From Marinobacterium jannaschii DSM 6295 (GTDB taxonomy: Bacteria > Pseudomonadota > Gammaproteobacteria > Pseudomonadales > Balneatricaceae), in assembly GCF_000620085.1 (NCBI RefSeq), contig NZ_JHVJ01000004.1, forward strand, positions 263,387 through 327,386: a stretch of 64,000 nt of DNA, in the 5' to 3' direction. A program made the translations under genes and the position numbers. How positions within the stretch are numbered: position 1 is the stretch's first letter; each line of letters begins with the position of its first letter. This document shows positions 9,471 to 18,705 of the stretch, one piece after another. The notes below the pieces were generated by a model. That model saw only the letters and a program-made list of their open reading frames with translations, had not been told where the DNA came from and searched no databases.

Positions 9471-11393
9471 TTACTGCGACTTACGTACGCGGATATACCA
9501 TTCGGAAAGCAGGCGAACCTGTTTTTCAGTGTAACCACGTTCGATCATGCGGTTTACAAACTCACTGTGTTTGGTCTGGTCGTCGCTGGATGCCTTGGCA
9601 TTGAAGGAGATGACCGGTAACAGGTCTTCAGTGTTGGAGAACATTTTTTTCTCGATCACTGAACGCATCTTCTCGTAGCTCATCCAGGTCGGATTGTTGC
9701 CGTTATTGGAGGCGCGGGCGCGCAGAACGAAGTTGACGATCTCGTGCCGGAAGTCTTTCGGGTTGCTGATACCGGCCGGTTTCTCGACTTTTTCCAGCTC
9801 TTCGTTAATTGACTGACGGTCGAGAATATCGCCGGTTTCCGGATCGCGATACTCCTGATCCTGAATCCAGAAGTCAGCATAAGTGCAGTAGCGGTCAAAG
9901 ATATTCTGGCCGTACTCTGAATAGGATTCCAGATAAGCGGTCTGGATCTCTTTACCCAGGTACTCGATATACTTCGGTGCCACATATTCTTTCAGGAAGC
10001 CCAGGTAGCGTTCCTGAATCTCTGGTGCAAACTGCTGTTGTTCAATCTCTTTCTCCAGCACATACAACAGGTGTACCGGGTTAGCCGCCACTTCGGAGGC
10101 ATCAAAATTGAAGACCTTTGACAGGATCTTAAAGGCGAATCGGGTCGAGAGGCCATCCATACCTTCATCAACACCGGCGGCGTCCTTGTATTCCTGCTGA
10201 GATTTGGCTTTAGGATCGGTATCCTTCAGGTTTTCACCGTCATAGATGCGCATTTTCGAGTAAAGGCTGGAGTTTTCCGGCTCTTTGACGCGGGACAGCA
10301 CGGTGAACTGCGCCAGCATATTCAGCGTATCCGGGGCGCAGGGCGCTTCAGAGAGTGAGCTGTGTTCCAGCAGTTTCTCGTAGATCAGTATCTCTTCCGT
10401 CACCCGGGTGCAGTAAGGCACCTTGACGATGTAGACACGGTCTATAAAGGCTTCGTTGGTCTTGTTGTTTTTGAAGGTCTGCCACTCCGATTCATTGGAG
10501 TGCGCCAGCAGGATACCGCTGTATGGAATTGCCCCCATACCCTCGGTACTGTTGTAGTTACCTTCCTGGGTCGCGGTCAGCAGGGGATGCAGCACTTTAA
10601 TCGGTGCCTTAAACATCTCCACGAATTCCATCATACCCTGGTTGGCACGGCAGAGGCCGCCGGAGAAGCTGTAGGCATCGGGATCGTGCTGCGGGAACTC
10701 TTCCAGTTTACGGATATCCACTTTACCCACCAGGCTGGAGATATCCTGGTTGTTCTCATCACCCGGCTCGGTCTTGGCGATGGCGACCTGGTCGAGGATA
10801 GAGGGATAGAGTTTAACCACCCGGAATTTGGACAGGTCACCACCGTATTCATGCATTCGTTTGACCGCCCAGGGCGACATGATGCCTTTCAGGTAACGCT
10901 TTGGAATTCCATATTCCTGTTCCAGGATGTCGCCATCTTCATCCGGATTGAAGAGCCCCAGTGGCGATTCAAACACCGGTGAGCCTTTAATGGCATAGAA
11001 TGGCACATGTTCCATCAGGCTTTTCAAGCGCTCTGCCAGGGAGGATTTACCACCCCCTACAGGGCCGAGCAGGTAAAGGATCTGTTTCTTCTCTTCCAGT
11101 CCCTGGGAGGCATGTTTGAAATAGGCGACGATATTTTCTATCGCTTCCTCCATGCCATGAAATTCGCTGAACGCCGGGTAGCGTTTAATCAGCTTATTGG
11201 AAAAAATTCGACTCAGTCTGGGGTCTCGGGAGGTGTCAACCATCTCCGGTTCACCGATCGCTTTCAGCATCCTTTCCGGGGCGTCGGCGTACGCCATCGG
11301 GTCTTCTTTACATAGAGCGAGATATTCGTCGAGCGACATCTCTTCCTTCTGTGTAGACGAGTAACGGGCTTTGTAATGATCGAAGATACTCAT
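9471..11393 (-). CDS. prkA: PrkA serine protein kinase / AAA+ protein
   Basis: A 640-residue PrkA (YeaG) protein: an N-terminal AAA+ domain with Walker A (LGPVGGGKSSLAERLK, near residue 108) and a C-terminal PrkA kinase-like domain. The length is exactly that of E. coli YeaG. I chose ATG at 11393 because AAGGAAGG precedes it at a good distance; a GTG three codons upstream would sit right on that ribosome binding site. First gene of the stress operon with yeaH and spoVR. In enterobacteria the kinase influences RpoS-dependent starvation responses; some studies see protease activity. Confidence 0.95.
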   Translation of the reverse strand: MSIFDHYKARYSSTQKEEMSLDEYLALCKEDPMAYADAPERMLKAIGEPEMVDTSRDPRLSRIFSNKLIKRYPAFSEFHGMEEAIENIVAYFKHASQGLEEKKQILYLLGPVGGGKSSLAERLKSLMEHVPFYAIKGSPVFESPLGLFNPDEDGDILEQEYGIPKRYLKGIMSPWAVKRMHEYGGDLSKFRVVKLYPSILDQVAIAKTEPGDENNQDISSLVGKVDIRKLEEFPQHDPDAYSFSGGLCRANQGMMEFVEMFKAPIKVLHPLLTATQEGNYNSTEGMGAIPYSGILLAHSNESEWQTFKNNKTNEAFIDRVYIVKVPYCTRVTEEILIYEKLLEHSSLSEAPCAPDTLNMLAQFTVLSRVKEPENSSLYSKMRIYDGENLKDTDPKAKSQQEYKDAAGVDEGMDGLSTRFAFKILSKVFNFDASEVAANPVHLLYVLEKEIEQQQFAPEIQERYLGFLKEYVAPKYIEYLGKEIQTAYLESYSEYGQNIFDRYCTYADFWIQDQEYRDPETGDILDRQSINEELEKVEKPAGISNPKDFRHEIVNFVLRARASNNGNNPTWMSYEKMRSVIEKKMFSNTEDLLPVISFNAKASSDDQTKHSEFVNRMIERGYTEKQVRLLSEWYIRVRKSQ

Positions 11394-11424
11394 GGTTTTC
11401 ACCTTCCTTTCTAAGCGTTAACCT

Positions 11425-11437
11425 GTTGTCAGACAAC
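11425..11437. promoter_or_regulatory. 13-base palindrome upstream of prkA
   Basis: GTTGTCAGACAAC is a perfect odd palindrome in the prkA leader, centred 38 bases before the ATG. It could be an operator or part of a leader structure; no second copy was noticed. Confidence 0.3.
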
Positions 11438-11576
11438 TAGTTACGGGCTCATTTCTGTACACTCATTCTTGCTGTTTGATTTCAGTTTAGTTCACATTCT
11501 GAGGGCAAAAGCGCTCAATAACTGTTTAGACCGTTATTTTTTTCAGAATGCAACTTGTTTCTTAACTACTTGATTA

Positions 11577-12692
11577 TTAAGCATATTCTTTTTTTAAATC
11601 CTCGATCAAAATCCCCATAAAGCGTGCGGCTTCCCCGCCGGTGATTACCCGGTGATCAAATGTCAATGAGAGGGGAAGAGTGCGGTGTATGACCACTTCG
11701 CCGTCAAACGGCACCACCTGATCGCGGATGACTCCCGCACCGAGAATGGCTACCTGTGGCGGTACTACAATCGGATTGGCATATCGCCCGGCAATGGTGC
11801 CGAAATTACTCAGGGTGATGGTGGCGCCCTGCAGATCTTCAGGTGGGATTTTGCGCGAGCGTACCGCCTGTCGCAGGTTTTCCAGCCCATCGCGCAGGTT
11901 ATCCGGTGAGCGGCTGGCGATATTCTGCATCACCGGGACGAACAGGCCCTGCTCGGTATCGACGGCGATCCCCAGGTGGACCTTATTGTGCAAGCGACGG
12001 CTCATGCTGCGACCATCGAACCAGGCGTTGAGAGAGGGTTCGGCCTGACAAGCCCGGGCGATCGCCTGTATCAGGCGCATAGTGATATCGGTGCCTTTTG
12101 GCCAGCGGTGGATATCGACATCTTCACACAGGGTGACCGGAACCACTTCGGCATGGGCCTGGGCCATATTGCGCGCCATATGCTTGAGTACCCCGCGCAA
12201 GGGTTCGGCCTTGCCGTGTAACCGGTCCATGCTGGCGGCTTTCTCTACATCCTGTGGCGTGATCATGCCATTGTGGCCGCTACCATGCAGGCCGCTCAGG
12301 TCGACATTGAGGCGCTTCGCCAGCGCCCGTACAGCCGGAGTGGCACGGTTACCGTTCTGCCGGTTTCCGGGGGCGGCACCGATGATGAAGTGATCTTCCG
12401 AAGCGCTATGGCCGGCGGTTTCAATCTCGCCGACCACGGTGCCACTGTCTTCAGCCTCATCGGTGACAAATTCAACCACCGGCTCGCCGGTATGGATAGT
12501 GTCGCCGGCTTCGCCGAACAGATGTGCGATGACACCGTTCTGGGGGGAGGGTACCTCGACGATCGCCTTGGCCGTCTCGACTGAGACCAGTACCTGATCG
12601 ACTTTGACTTCATCCCCTTCATTCACGTGCCATTCCAGAATCTCGGCTTCAGGGAGGCCTTCGCCCAGATCTGGCAGTTTGAAATATTTCAT
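11577..12692 (-). CDS. bkdB: branched-chain 2-oxoacid dehydrogenase E2 (acyltransferase)
   Basis: A 371-residue dihydrolipoyl acyltransferase. One N-terminal lipoyl domain (lipoyl-lysine in VSVETAKAIVEVPSP, residue about 43), a peripheral-subunit-binding domain (ATPAVRALAKRLNVDLSGLHG, residues about 117-137 in part), then the catalytic domain ending FDHRVITGGEAARF. The canonical His-x-x-x-Asp-Gly active site reads HRVITGG here, so the catalytic His is kept but the Asp is Thr, as in one bacterial subfamily. It transfers the acyl group from E1 to CoA. Start overlaps the E1 beta stop (ATGA). Last gene of the operon; no E3 follows. Confidence 0.9.
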   Translation of the reverse strand: MKYFKLPDLGEGLPEAEILEWHVNEGDEVKVDQVLVSVETAKAIVEVPSPQNGVIAHLFGEAGDTIHTGEPVVEFVTDEAEDSGTVVGEIETAGHSASEDHFIIGAAPGNRQNGNRATPAVRALAKRLNVDLSGLHGSGHNGMITPQDVEKAASMDRLHGKAEPLRGVLKHMARNMAQAHAEVVPVTLCEDVDIHRWPKGTDITMRLIQAIARACQAEPSLNAWFDGRSMSRRLHNKVHLGIAVDTEQGLFVPVMQNIASRSPDNLRDGLENLRQAVRSRKIPPEDLQGATITLSNFGTIAGRYANPIVVPPQVAILGAGVIRDQVVPFDGEVVIHRTLPLSLTFDHRVITGGEAARFMGILIEDLKKEYA

Positions 12693-13672
12693 GCGAACTC
12701 CAGTGTCTGTTTGACCGTTTCCATAATGTCTTTCACATTGGGCAGGTACTGGTTTTCCAGTTTGTAATAGGGCATCACGGTGTCGTAACCGCTGACCCGG
12801 CCAACGGGGGCCTGCAGATCGAGCAGGGCCTGTTCCGATATCAGCGAAGAGATCTCACTGCCCACCGAGCAGTGGCGTGGTGCTTCCTGCACGATCACGC
12901 AGCGGCCGGTCTTACTGACGGAACTGAGCAGGGTTTCTTTATCCAGCGGGCTGACGGTGGCGACATCGATCACTTCACAGTGGATATCCTCAGTGGCCAG
13001 CTTTTCTGCCGCTTCCAGCGTCTCCTTGACCATGGCGCCCCAGCTGATCAGGGTCAGATCGCTGCCCTCGCGCAGGGTAAAGCAGCGATCGAGTGGTAGC
13101 GCCTCGCCGTTATCGGCAACCGGCTGTTTGGCTACGCGGTAGATCCGCTTAGGCTCAAGGAAAATCACCGGGTCGGGGTTACGGATCGCCGCCAGCAACA
13201 GGCCATAGGCACGGGCCGGAGAGGAGGGAATCACTACTCGCAGGCCGGGAATATGCGCCAACAGGGCTTCGGTACTCTCTGAATGGTGTTCCGGGGCGCG
13301 GATGCCGCCACCAAAGGGCGCGCGTAACACCATCGGGCAGGTCAGGCGTCCACGGGTACGGTTTCGCAAGCGTGCGGCGTGGCAGATAATCTGCTCCAGT
13401 GCCGGGAAGATAAAGCCCATAAACTGCATCTCGGCCACCGGCTTCATGCCCTGTGAGGCCATACCGATACTCAGGCCGGCGATCATGGTTTCGGCCAGCG
13501 GTGTATCCATCACCCGCTTGATGCCAAACTCTTCCCGCAGGCCCGCGGTGGCACGGAATACGCCGCCGTTGACGCCAACGTCCTCGCCCAGTACCACGAC
13601 ATTGGAATCGCTGCGCAGTTCGTGGGCCAGCGCCAGGTTGACCGCTTCGACCATTGTGATTGGATCACTCAT
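12689..13672 (-). CDS. bkdA2: branched-chain 2-oxoacid dehydrogenase E1 beta
   Basis: A 327-residue transketolase-like E1 beta subunit. It starts MSDPITMVEAVNLALAHEL and contains the typical GEDVGVNGGVFRATAGL, near residue 29, and RAPFGGGIRAPEHHSES near 139. Together with E1 alpha it decarboxylates 2-oxoisocaproate, 2-oxoisovalerate and 2-oxo-3-methylvalerate with thiamine diphosphate. I chose the ATG at 13672: it overlaps the E1 alpha stop by eight bases and family members start here, whereas the longer frame runs inside E1 alpha. Confidence 0.9.
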   Translation of the reverse strand: MSDPITMVEAVNLALAHELRSDSNVVVLGEDVGVNGGVFRATAGLREEFGIKRVMDTPLAETMIAGLSIGMASQGMKPVAEMQFMGFIFPALEQIICHAARLRNRTRGRLTCPMVLRAPFGGGIRAPEHHSESTEALLAHIPGLRVVIPSSPARAYGLLLAAIRNPDPVIFLEPKRIYRVAKQPVADNGEALPLDRCFTLREGSDLTLISWGAMVKETLEAAEKLATEDIHCEVIDVATVSPLDKETLLSSVSKTGRCVIVQEAPRHCSVGSEISSLISEQALLDLQAPVGRVSGYDTVMPYYKLENQYLPNVKDIMETVKQTLEFA

Positions 13673-14753
13673 CGTGGCTTCCTCCCTGCATCGCACGTAC
13701 CTGAGCCCAGTCGCGCTGTTCGCGCAGGCTGTCAGGCAGTTCGGCGTAAAGGTAATCAAAGGTGGTTTCTACTGGCTGGGTATCGCTGGCCAGGTAGTTT
13801 TCAGCAGCGCGCTGCACCATCTGGTTTACCTCCTGGCTCCAGCTCTGTTCCTGGGTCTCATCCCACCAGCCGTTATTGTGCAGGTAGTTACGCAGGCGTT
13901 TGATCGGTTCTACTTCCCACGCCTGTTTCAGTTCGGCATTCTCGCGGTAGCGGGTGGCATCGTCGGCGGTGGTGTGATCGGACAAGCGGTAGCTGAGCGC
14001 TTCGATAACACTCGGGCCTTTGCCGTCACGGGCCCGGTCCAGCGCCAGTTGCAGCGCTTCACGCATGGCGATCGCATCGTTGCCATCAACCTGCTCGCCA
14101 CGGATACCGGCCCCGATCGCTTTCTGTGCCAGGGTCGGCGCGCCGCACTGGATAGCACGGGGCACGGAGATGGCCCACTGGTTGTTGTTGATGATAAACA
14201 CCACCGGTAGCTGCCAGGCCCCGGCGACATTGAGCGCTTCGAGGAAGTCGCCTTTTGAGGTTGCCCCGTCACCGCACATGGTGACAGCCACCCGTTTCTC
14301 GCCGCGTGCCTTGATCGCGGTAGCAACACCGCAGGCGTGCAGTGACTGGGTGGCGATCGGTACGCAGTTGGGAAAGTCCTCACCGGCGCCCGCGGCGGCG
14401 TTGCCGCGCTCATCACCGCCCCAGTAATACATCACCTCTTCCATCTTCATGCCGCGCAGCATCTGGCTGGCATGGTTACGGTAGTAGGGGATCAGTACAT
14501 CCTCCTGACGCATCACCATGCCGCAGACCACATCGATCGCTTCGGCCCCCAGCAGTGAGGCGTAGGTGCCCATCTGTCCGGTTCGCTGCAGGGCGATCGC
14601 TTTGCTGTCCAGTGCCCGGGCCAGCACCATATTGCGGTAGCAGTCGGTTAGCCAGCCGGGCTCGCAGGCCCATTGCGGGATCGCCTGCAGAGGTGTTCCC
14701 TCTTTATCGAGGTATCGGTTCAGGCGGATCTCGCCCTGATATACAGTTTCCAT
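13665..14753 (-). CDS. bkdA1: branched-chain 2-oxoacid dehydrogenase E1 alpha
   Basis: A 362-residue E1 alpha subunit with the thiamine diphosphate motif GDGATSKGDFLEALNVAG ... NNNQWAIS (near residues 165-195) and the phosphorylation-loop-like region YRLSDHTTADDATRYR. The ATG at 14753 is preceded by a perfect GGAGG at five bases; an ATG 12 bases upstream exists but would lie before this site. It follows the leucine dehydrogenase gene after about 15 bases. The neighbouring amino acid dehydrogenase makes a branched-chain rather than pyruvate substrate likely. Confidence 0.9.
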   Translation of the reverse strand: METVYQGEIRLNRYLDKEGTPLQAIPQWACEPGWLTDCYRNMVLARALDSKAIALQRTGQMGTYASLLGAEAIDVVCGMVMRQEDVLIPYYRNHASQMLRGMKMEEVMYYWGGDERGNAAAGAGEDFPNCVPIATQSLHACGVATAIKARGEKRVAVTMCGDGATSKGDFLEALNVAGAWQLPVVFIINNNQWAISVPRAIQCGAPTLAQKAIGAGIRGEQVDGNDAIAMREALQLALDRARDGKGPSVIEALSYRLSDHTTADDATRYRENAELKQAWEVEPIKRLRNYLHNNGWWDETQEQSWSQEVNQMVQRAAENYLASDTQPVETTFDYLYAELPDSLREQRDWAQVRAMQGGSHDE

Positions 14754-14768
14754 CGCAGCCTCCATTGT

Positions 14769-15812
14769 TTATGCCGCAGACGTCAGTCGACGTGCTTCAC
14801 TGATGATCGCGTCCGCCTGCTGATTGGCGATGCGATGGGTGGGGGTGCCGGAGCGCTCTGCCATGTCAAACAGCTGGCGCAGGGCGGTACCGATGGCGCA
14901 GACTTTCCGGTCAATCGCTTCATGACTGTGACCGGTGTGCTGCAAGGCGGCGAAGATCAGCCCGCCCGCATTGATCAGATAGTCAGGGGCATAGAGAATG
15001 CCCATCTGTTGCAGTTGCTCGCCGTGCTGTTCGTCCAGCAACTGGTTATTGGCCGAGCCGGCGATGATCCGGCAATGTAACTGCTGGATACTCTGGTCGT
15101 TAATGATGGCGCCAAGGCCACAGGGGCAGAGTACATCGACCCGTACCTTAAGGATTTCATCGCAGGCAACCGGAATGGCATCCAGCTGGTTTACCGCCGC
15201 TTCCATCCGGCTACGGTCGATATCGGCGACAAACAGCCGGGCACCAAGCTGGTGTAACTGCTGTGCCACGGCAAAGCCGACATGGCCCAGTCCCTGTATA
15301 GCCACAGAGATACCGGACAGGTTGTCGTGGCCCAGCTTGCTGGCAACCGCCGCCTGAATACCTGCAACGACGCCACGGGCGGTAAAGGGGCTGGGATCAC
15401 CGATATCGCTGGTACAGGTGACGTAGCGGGTTGAAGAGCGGATCGCGTCCATATCGCTGGTTTGGGTACCGCTGTCCATGGCGGCTATATAAGCACCACC
15501 GAGGTTATCGACAAAGCGACCGAAGGCCTGCATCAGCTGCTGCCGGTCGAAGGGTCTGCGGGGCTTGATAATCACCGACTTGGCGCCGCCGTGAGGCAGG
15601 TCGGCCAGTGCGGCTTTGTAGCTCATCCCCCGGGCCAGCCGGCAGGCATCAAAGATTGCATCGGCATCGCTGTCATACTCTATAAAACGACAGCCGCCAA
15701 TCGCCGGGCCGAGGATCGTGGAGTGGATGGCAATAATTGCCTGAAGTCCACTCTCCGGATCACTGGCGAAATGCAGGCGCTCTAAACCGGTGTTTTCCAT
15801 CTGTTCGAACAT
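14769..15812 (-). CDS. leucine (Leu/Val/Phe-type) dehydrogenase
   Basis: A 347-residue NAD-dependent amino acid dehydrogenase. The catalytic region has the motif ILGPAIGGCRF followed by the lysine in MSYKAALADLPHGGAKSVI (residues about 79-97), and a Rossmann domain begins at SVAIQGLGHVGFAVAQQL. These features identify the leucine/valine/phenylalanine dehydrogenase group. It deaminates branched-chain amino acids to the 2-oxoacids used by the E1-E2 genes downstream, so the operon performs the first two steps of Leu/Ile/Val breakdown. The start has GGAGGA upstream. Exact substrate preference is not decidable. Confidence 0.9.
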   Translation of the reverse strand: MFEQMENTGLERLHFASDPESGLQAIIAIHSTILGPAIGGCRFIEYDSDADAIFDACRLARGMSYKAALADLPHGGAKSVIIKPRRPFDRQQLMQAFGRFVDNLGGAYIAAMDSGTQTSDMDAIRSSTRYVTCTSDIGDPSPFTARGVVAGIQAAVASKLGHDNLSGISVAIQGLGHVGFAVAQQLHQLGARLFVADIDRSRMEAAVNQLDAIPVACDEILKVRVDVLCPCGLGAIINDQSIQQLHCRIIAGSANNQLLDEQHGEQLQQMGILYAPDYLINAGGLIFAALQHTGHSHEAIDRKVCAIGTALRQLFDMAERSGTPTHRIANQQADAIISEARRLTSAA

Positions 15813-16275
15813 GACGGGGTCCTCCGTACTTGTGAGACCAGGAAAACGGCAGCTCAGGTGTCGTCCGGACTGTGGTGGCCGTGCCGGATAACACCGTTTT
15901 CAAATTAGTTTCTCCTTACTTTTGGATAGCACAGCCCATTGCAAAGTTCAGGTAGATAACCCCTTGTATTCGGTGAGGTTATGGCAAATGGGCTGGATTT
16001 TACGCAGTTGCAAAAGCGGCCGGGGAGGCCTGAAAACAGCGGGGGTGTTGCTAAAAAACTGTTACAGCGTTGTTGCATTGCTGAAACAGGAAAAAATATT
16101 TTGTATCAATAATGGGGAAGTTTGAGTTTATACCGCTATCTGACTGATTAAACGTTCGTTTTCAATGCCAGTGACACTGTCCGGCTCTTAAGCTGTTTCC
16201 GCTTGGAACCGGGCTCAGGCGCGGGACGCGTCAGCCCGGTACACTGCAGCCTGAGCGGGGCTATATGGCGCTCGC
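15813..16275. other. 463-base intergenic region
   Basis: It must hold the promoter of the leucine dehydrogenase operon (minus strand); I cannot place it with confidence. A 10-bp stem AGCCTGAGCG / CGCTCAGGCT (16248-16282) overlaps the end of the AEC gene and may stop its transcript, although no T-run follows. No gene seen. Confidence 0.4.
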
Positions 16276-17196
16276 TCAGGCTGGCAATAGCAGGCTCAGG
16301 GTCAGCGGCAGGGTGATAAAGGCAATCAGAGTCTGGGCGGTGATAATCGCCGACATTGCGTTGGCGTTGCCTCCCAGCTGGCGTGCCAGAATGTAGGCTG
16401 AAGGCGCTGTGGGTACCGCGAGACAGATGACGACGATGGTGACGGTAATGCCCTCCAGCCCGAACCAGCTGGCAGCAAAGACCGCAGCGACTGGCTTGAC
16501 CAGGAACTGCAACAGCGAGGTAGCGCCGATCATTCCCAGACTACCGCGTGTGTCGGCCGGTTGCAGCGCCGCACCCACCGAGAGCAGTGCCATGGGCAGC
16601 GCGACTTTACCCAGCATCGCCAGCAGCGATTCAGTCGGGCCGGAAATCCCGACTCCGCTGAGGTTCAGGCTCAGGCCGGCAACACAGCCCAGAATCAATG
16701 GATTAGTCGCGAGCTGCTTGGGTAGTTTGCGCCAGCCGCCGCTGTCCGCACCCGCCACGGTAAAAACCGTGACACAGAGGATATTGACCGTAATCACTAC
16801 AACCACCGCGGCCAGTGCTCCGATCACCATACCTTCGGCGCCGAACAACAGGTCGGTCAGGGCCAGGGCAACAAAACTGTTAAAACGCACGCCGCCCTGA
16901 AATACCGAGGTAAACGAGGGGCCATCAAAGGGGCGAAACAGCAACTGGATGATTACCAACAGCAGGCTGCTGAGCAGAAGCACCAGAACCAGAGTGCTGA
17001 GAATACCCTGCCAGGCCAGCTCGTTCAGAGGCTTGTTGGCGAGGGATACGATCAGCAGAGAGGGGGCAAACAGGTAGTAGGTGAGCTTTTCGATACCGGC
17101 CCAGACTTCATTACCAATGGCAAAATGGCGCCGGGCGACAAAGCCGATCAGCACGCAGAGGGTAACAGGAATCAGGACTTCTATGGCAACGGGCAT
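16276..17196 (-). CDS. AEC family transporter
   Basis: A 306-residue membrane protein of the auxin-efflux-carrier (AEC) family, with two five-helix halves. Typical is the second-half start LPKQLATNPLILGCVAGLSL and the PTAPSAYILARQLGG motif near residue 265. Bacterial members have been assigned malate/malonate or other small-acid transport, but the substrate cannot be inferred. A LysR-type regulator gene lies 86 bases upstream on the same strand and may control it. Confidence 0.85.
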   Translation of the reverse strand: MPVAIEVLIPVTLCVLIGFVARRHFAIGNEVWAGIEKLTYYLFAPSLLIVSLANKPLNELAWQGILSTLVLVLLLSSLLLVIIQLLFRPFDGPSFTSVFQGGVRFNSFVALALTDLLFGAEGMVIGALAAVVVVITVNILCVTVFTVAGADSGGWRKLPKQLATNPLILGCVAGLSLNLSGVGISGPTESLLAMLGKVALPMALLSVGAALQPADTRGSLGMIGATSLLQFLVKPVAAVFAASWFGLEGITVTIVVICLAVPTAPSAYILARQLGGNANAMSAIITAQTLIAFITLPLTLSLLLPA

Positions 17197-17282
17197 CGCT
17201 TTCTCCTTGTATTGCCGCCAGCATAGGAGATATCAGGCTAAATAAAAATTTATATTATTTTGAGCTTTATATAAGAAAAAAT

Positions 17283-18182
17283 TTAGCTTTCGGGATTCTG
17301 TTCCGGCTCAGCCAGGTAACGCTCATACTCCTCGATCAGTACCCTGACCAGTGTCCGGCGGCTGTGTTCCCGCCGCTGGTAGACCCCCAGGTTACGATGG
17401 ATCACCGGGCTGCCAAAGGGGATCACCCGAAAGCGCTCGCTGTAGTAAGGGTACATAGTGCTGCCAAAGGGCATCACAGTGATGCCCAGCTGCTGTTCCA
17501 CCATCATGGTCGCGGCCTGCAGCGAGTCCAGCTCCATAATCTCATTCGGGATTATGCCGCGGCGGCGTAATTCGTTATCGATCATGGTGCCTGCAAACGC
17601 CTTGGGATCGAGGCGCATAAAAGGTTGCTCGCGCAACAGCTGCTCATCACTTTCAGCCCTCAGCGAACGGTGTGCCACCACATAGAAAGGCTCGCTATCC
17701 AGCGTATGCCAGCTGAAGGTATCGCTGAATGGCTGGCGTGGCTCGGTGATCAGCACTGCATCCAGCTCACTGTTCTCGACCCGGCGCATCAGCTCATCGG
17801 ACATACCGCGAAACACCTTAATCTTCAGCTGTGGATAGAGATCGCGCAGTCGTGCCAGCACCGGTCCCAGAGGTCCGGTCTGGACACTGAAGACCGCGCC
17901 GATCATCAGTTCGCCGCGAAACTGGGTGGGATCTCCCAGCCCCTCTCCGAGCCGGCTGTAGGCACTGAGAATCGCTTCGGAGCGCTCCAGCACAATGCGA
18001 CCATCATGATTCAGTACCTGGCTGCGCCCGACCTTATCGAACAGGCGCAGGCCGAGCTGATCCTCCAGCTGGTGGACCTGCTGGCTGATGGCTGCCTGGG
18101 TCAGGCCAAGCTGTTCGCCGGCTGCGGCGAAGCTGCCATGACGATCAATCGCTTGCAGGGCACGAAGGGCTTTCAGGGACAT
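17283..18182 (-). CDS. LysR-type transcriptional regulator
   Basis: A 299-residue LysR-type regulator: winged helix at residues about 3-60 (FAAAGEQLGLTQAAISQQVH) and a substrate-binding domain with weak resemblance to OxyR/CysB-type lobes. The start at 18182 gives the standard length and has CAGGA upstream; the frame is open for another 75 codons but this part lacks family similarity. The neighbours are an AEC carrier on the same strand and, divergently, the BCCT carrier 523 bases away. The likely target is the AEC gene. Confidence 0.8.
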   Translation of the reverse strand: MSLKALRALQAIDRHGSFAAAGEQLGLTQAAISQQVHQLEDQLGLRLFDKVGRSQVLNHDGRIVLERSEAILSAYSRLGEGLGDPTQFRGELMIGAVFSVQTGPLGPVLARLRDLYPQLKIKVFRGMSDELMRRVENSELDAVLITEPRQPFSDTFSWHTLDSEPFYVVAHRSLRAESDEQLLREQPFMRLDPKAFAGTMIDNELRRRGIIPNEIMELDSLQAATMMVEQQLGITVMPFGSTMYPYYSERFRVIPFGSPVIHRNLGVYQRREHSRRTLVRVLIEEYERYLAEPEQNPES

Positions 18183-18547
18183 GGACTTTATTCCTGCGGA
18201 TACTGCAGCAGAGTATGCAGCTGAGAGAGGAGGCTGTATAGAGGCTCTAACTGGCGGCGTTGTCACTGTAGAGAATAGCTGTCTGAACAGAAGCCGGCCT
18301 GGCTCACTTTTTCTCTCGAGAGCATGCGTCTGTATGCTCCTGGCCCTAGTGCTCCCCGCTTGCCAAGCTAGGTTTTTATCCAACCTGGCCTGCAACAAAA
18401 ACGGCAATCGGTGACGTTTTTTTTATTTGGTCTGATTTTCCATCTTCTGCTTCGTATCCCGCATAAACGGACTAATCCTTTAGGAAACAGTCGCTTCAGC
18501 GGCCTGGTGGCTCTCCATCAGCGGTTCTGTCAAGCCGTATGGTCCTT

Positions 18548-18557
18548 TGGTATACCA
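18548..18557. promoter_or_regulatory. upstream operator core TGGTATACCA (BCCT gene)
   Basis: Perfect palindrome TGGTATACCA, the same core as the downstream operator. Its centre lies 42 bp (four helical turns) from the centre of the 18589-18600 site, so both face the same side of the DNA. This fits cooperative binding or looping by a dimeric GntR/FCD repressor. Confidence 0.7.
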
Positions 18558-18573
18558 GTCTGGTTTGGTTGAT

Positions 18574-18603
18574 TTGAGTTTTTGGTACATGGTATACCAT
18601 AAT
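18574..18603 (+). promoter_or_regulatory. promoter with embedded operator, BCCT gene
   Basis: Minus-35 TTGAGT (18574-18579), 18-bp spacer, minus-10 CATAAT (18598-18603). The palindrome ATGGTATACCAT (18589-18600) covers the spacer and part of the minus-10 box, so a bound protein would block RNA polymerase. The same arrangement occurs at 20905-20934 and 36127-36156. Confidence 0.7.
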
Positions 18604-18705
18604 ACCGAAGGCGCTCTTCAATCTGTGCTTGTATCGTTCGCCACCGAGGCCAGGCGGACGTTGACGAGCCTTAACCAAACAAAAACAAAAAGGGAGCATT
18701 GCGAT

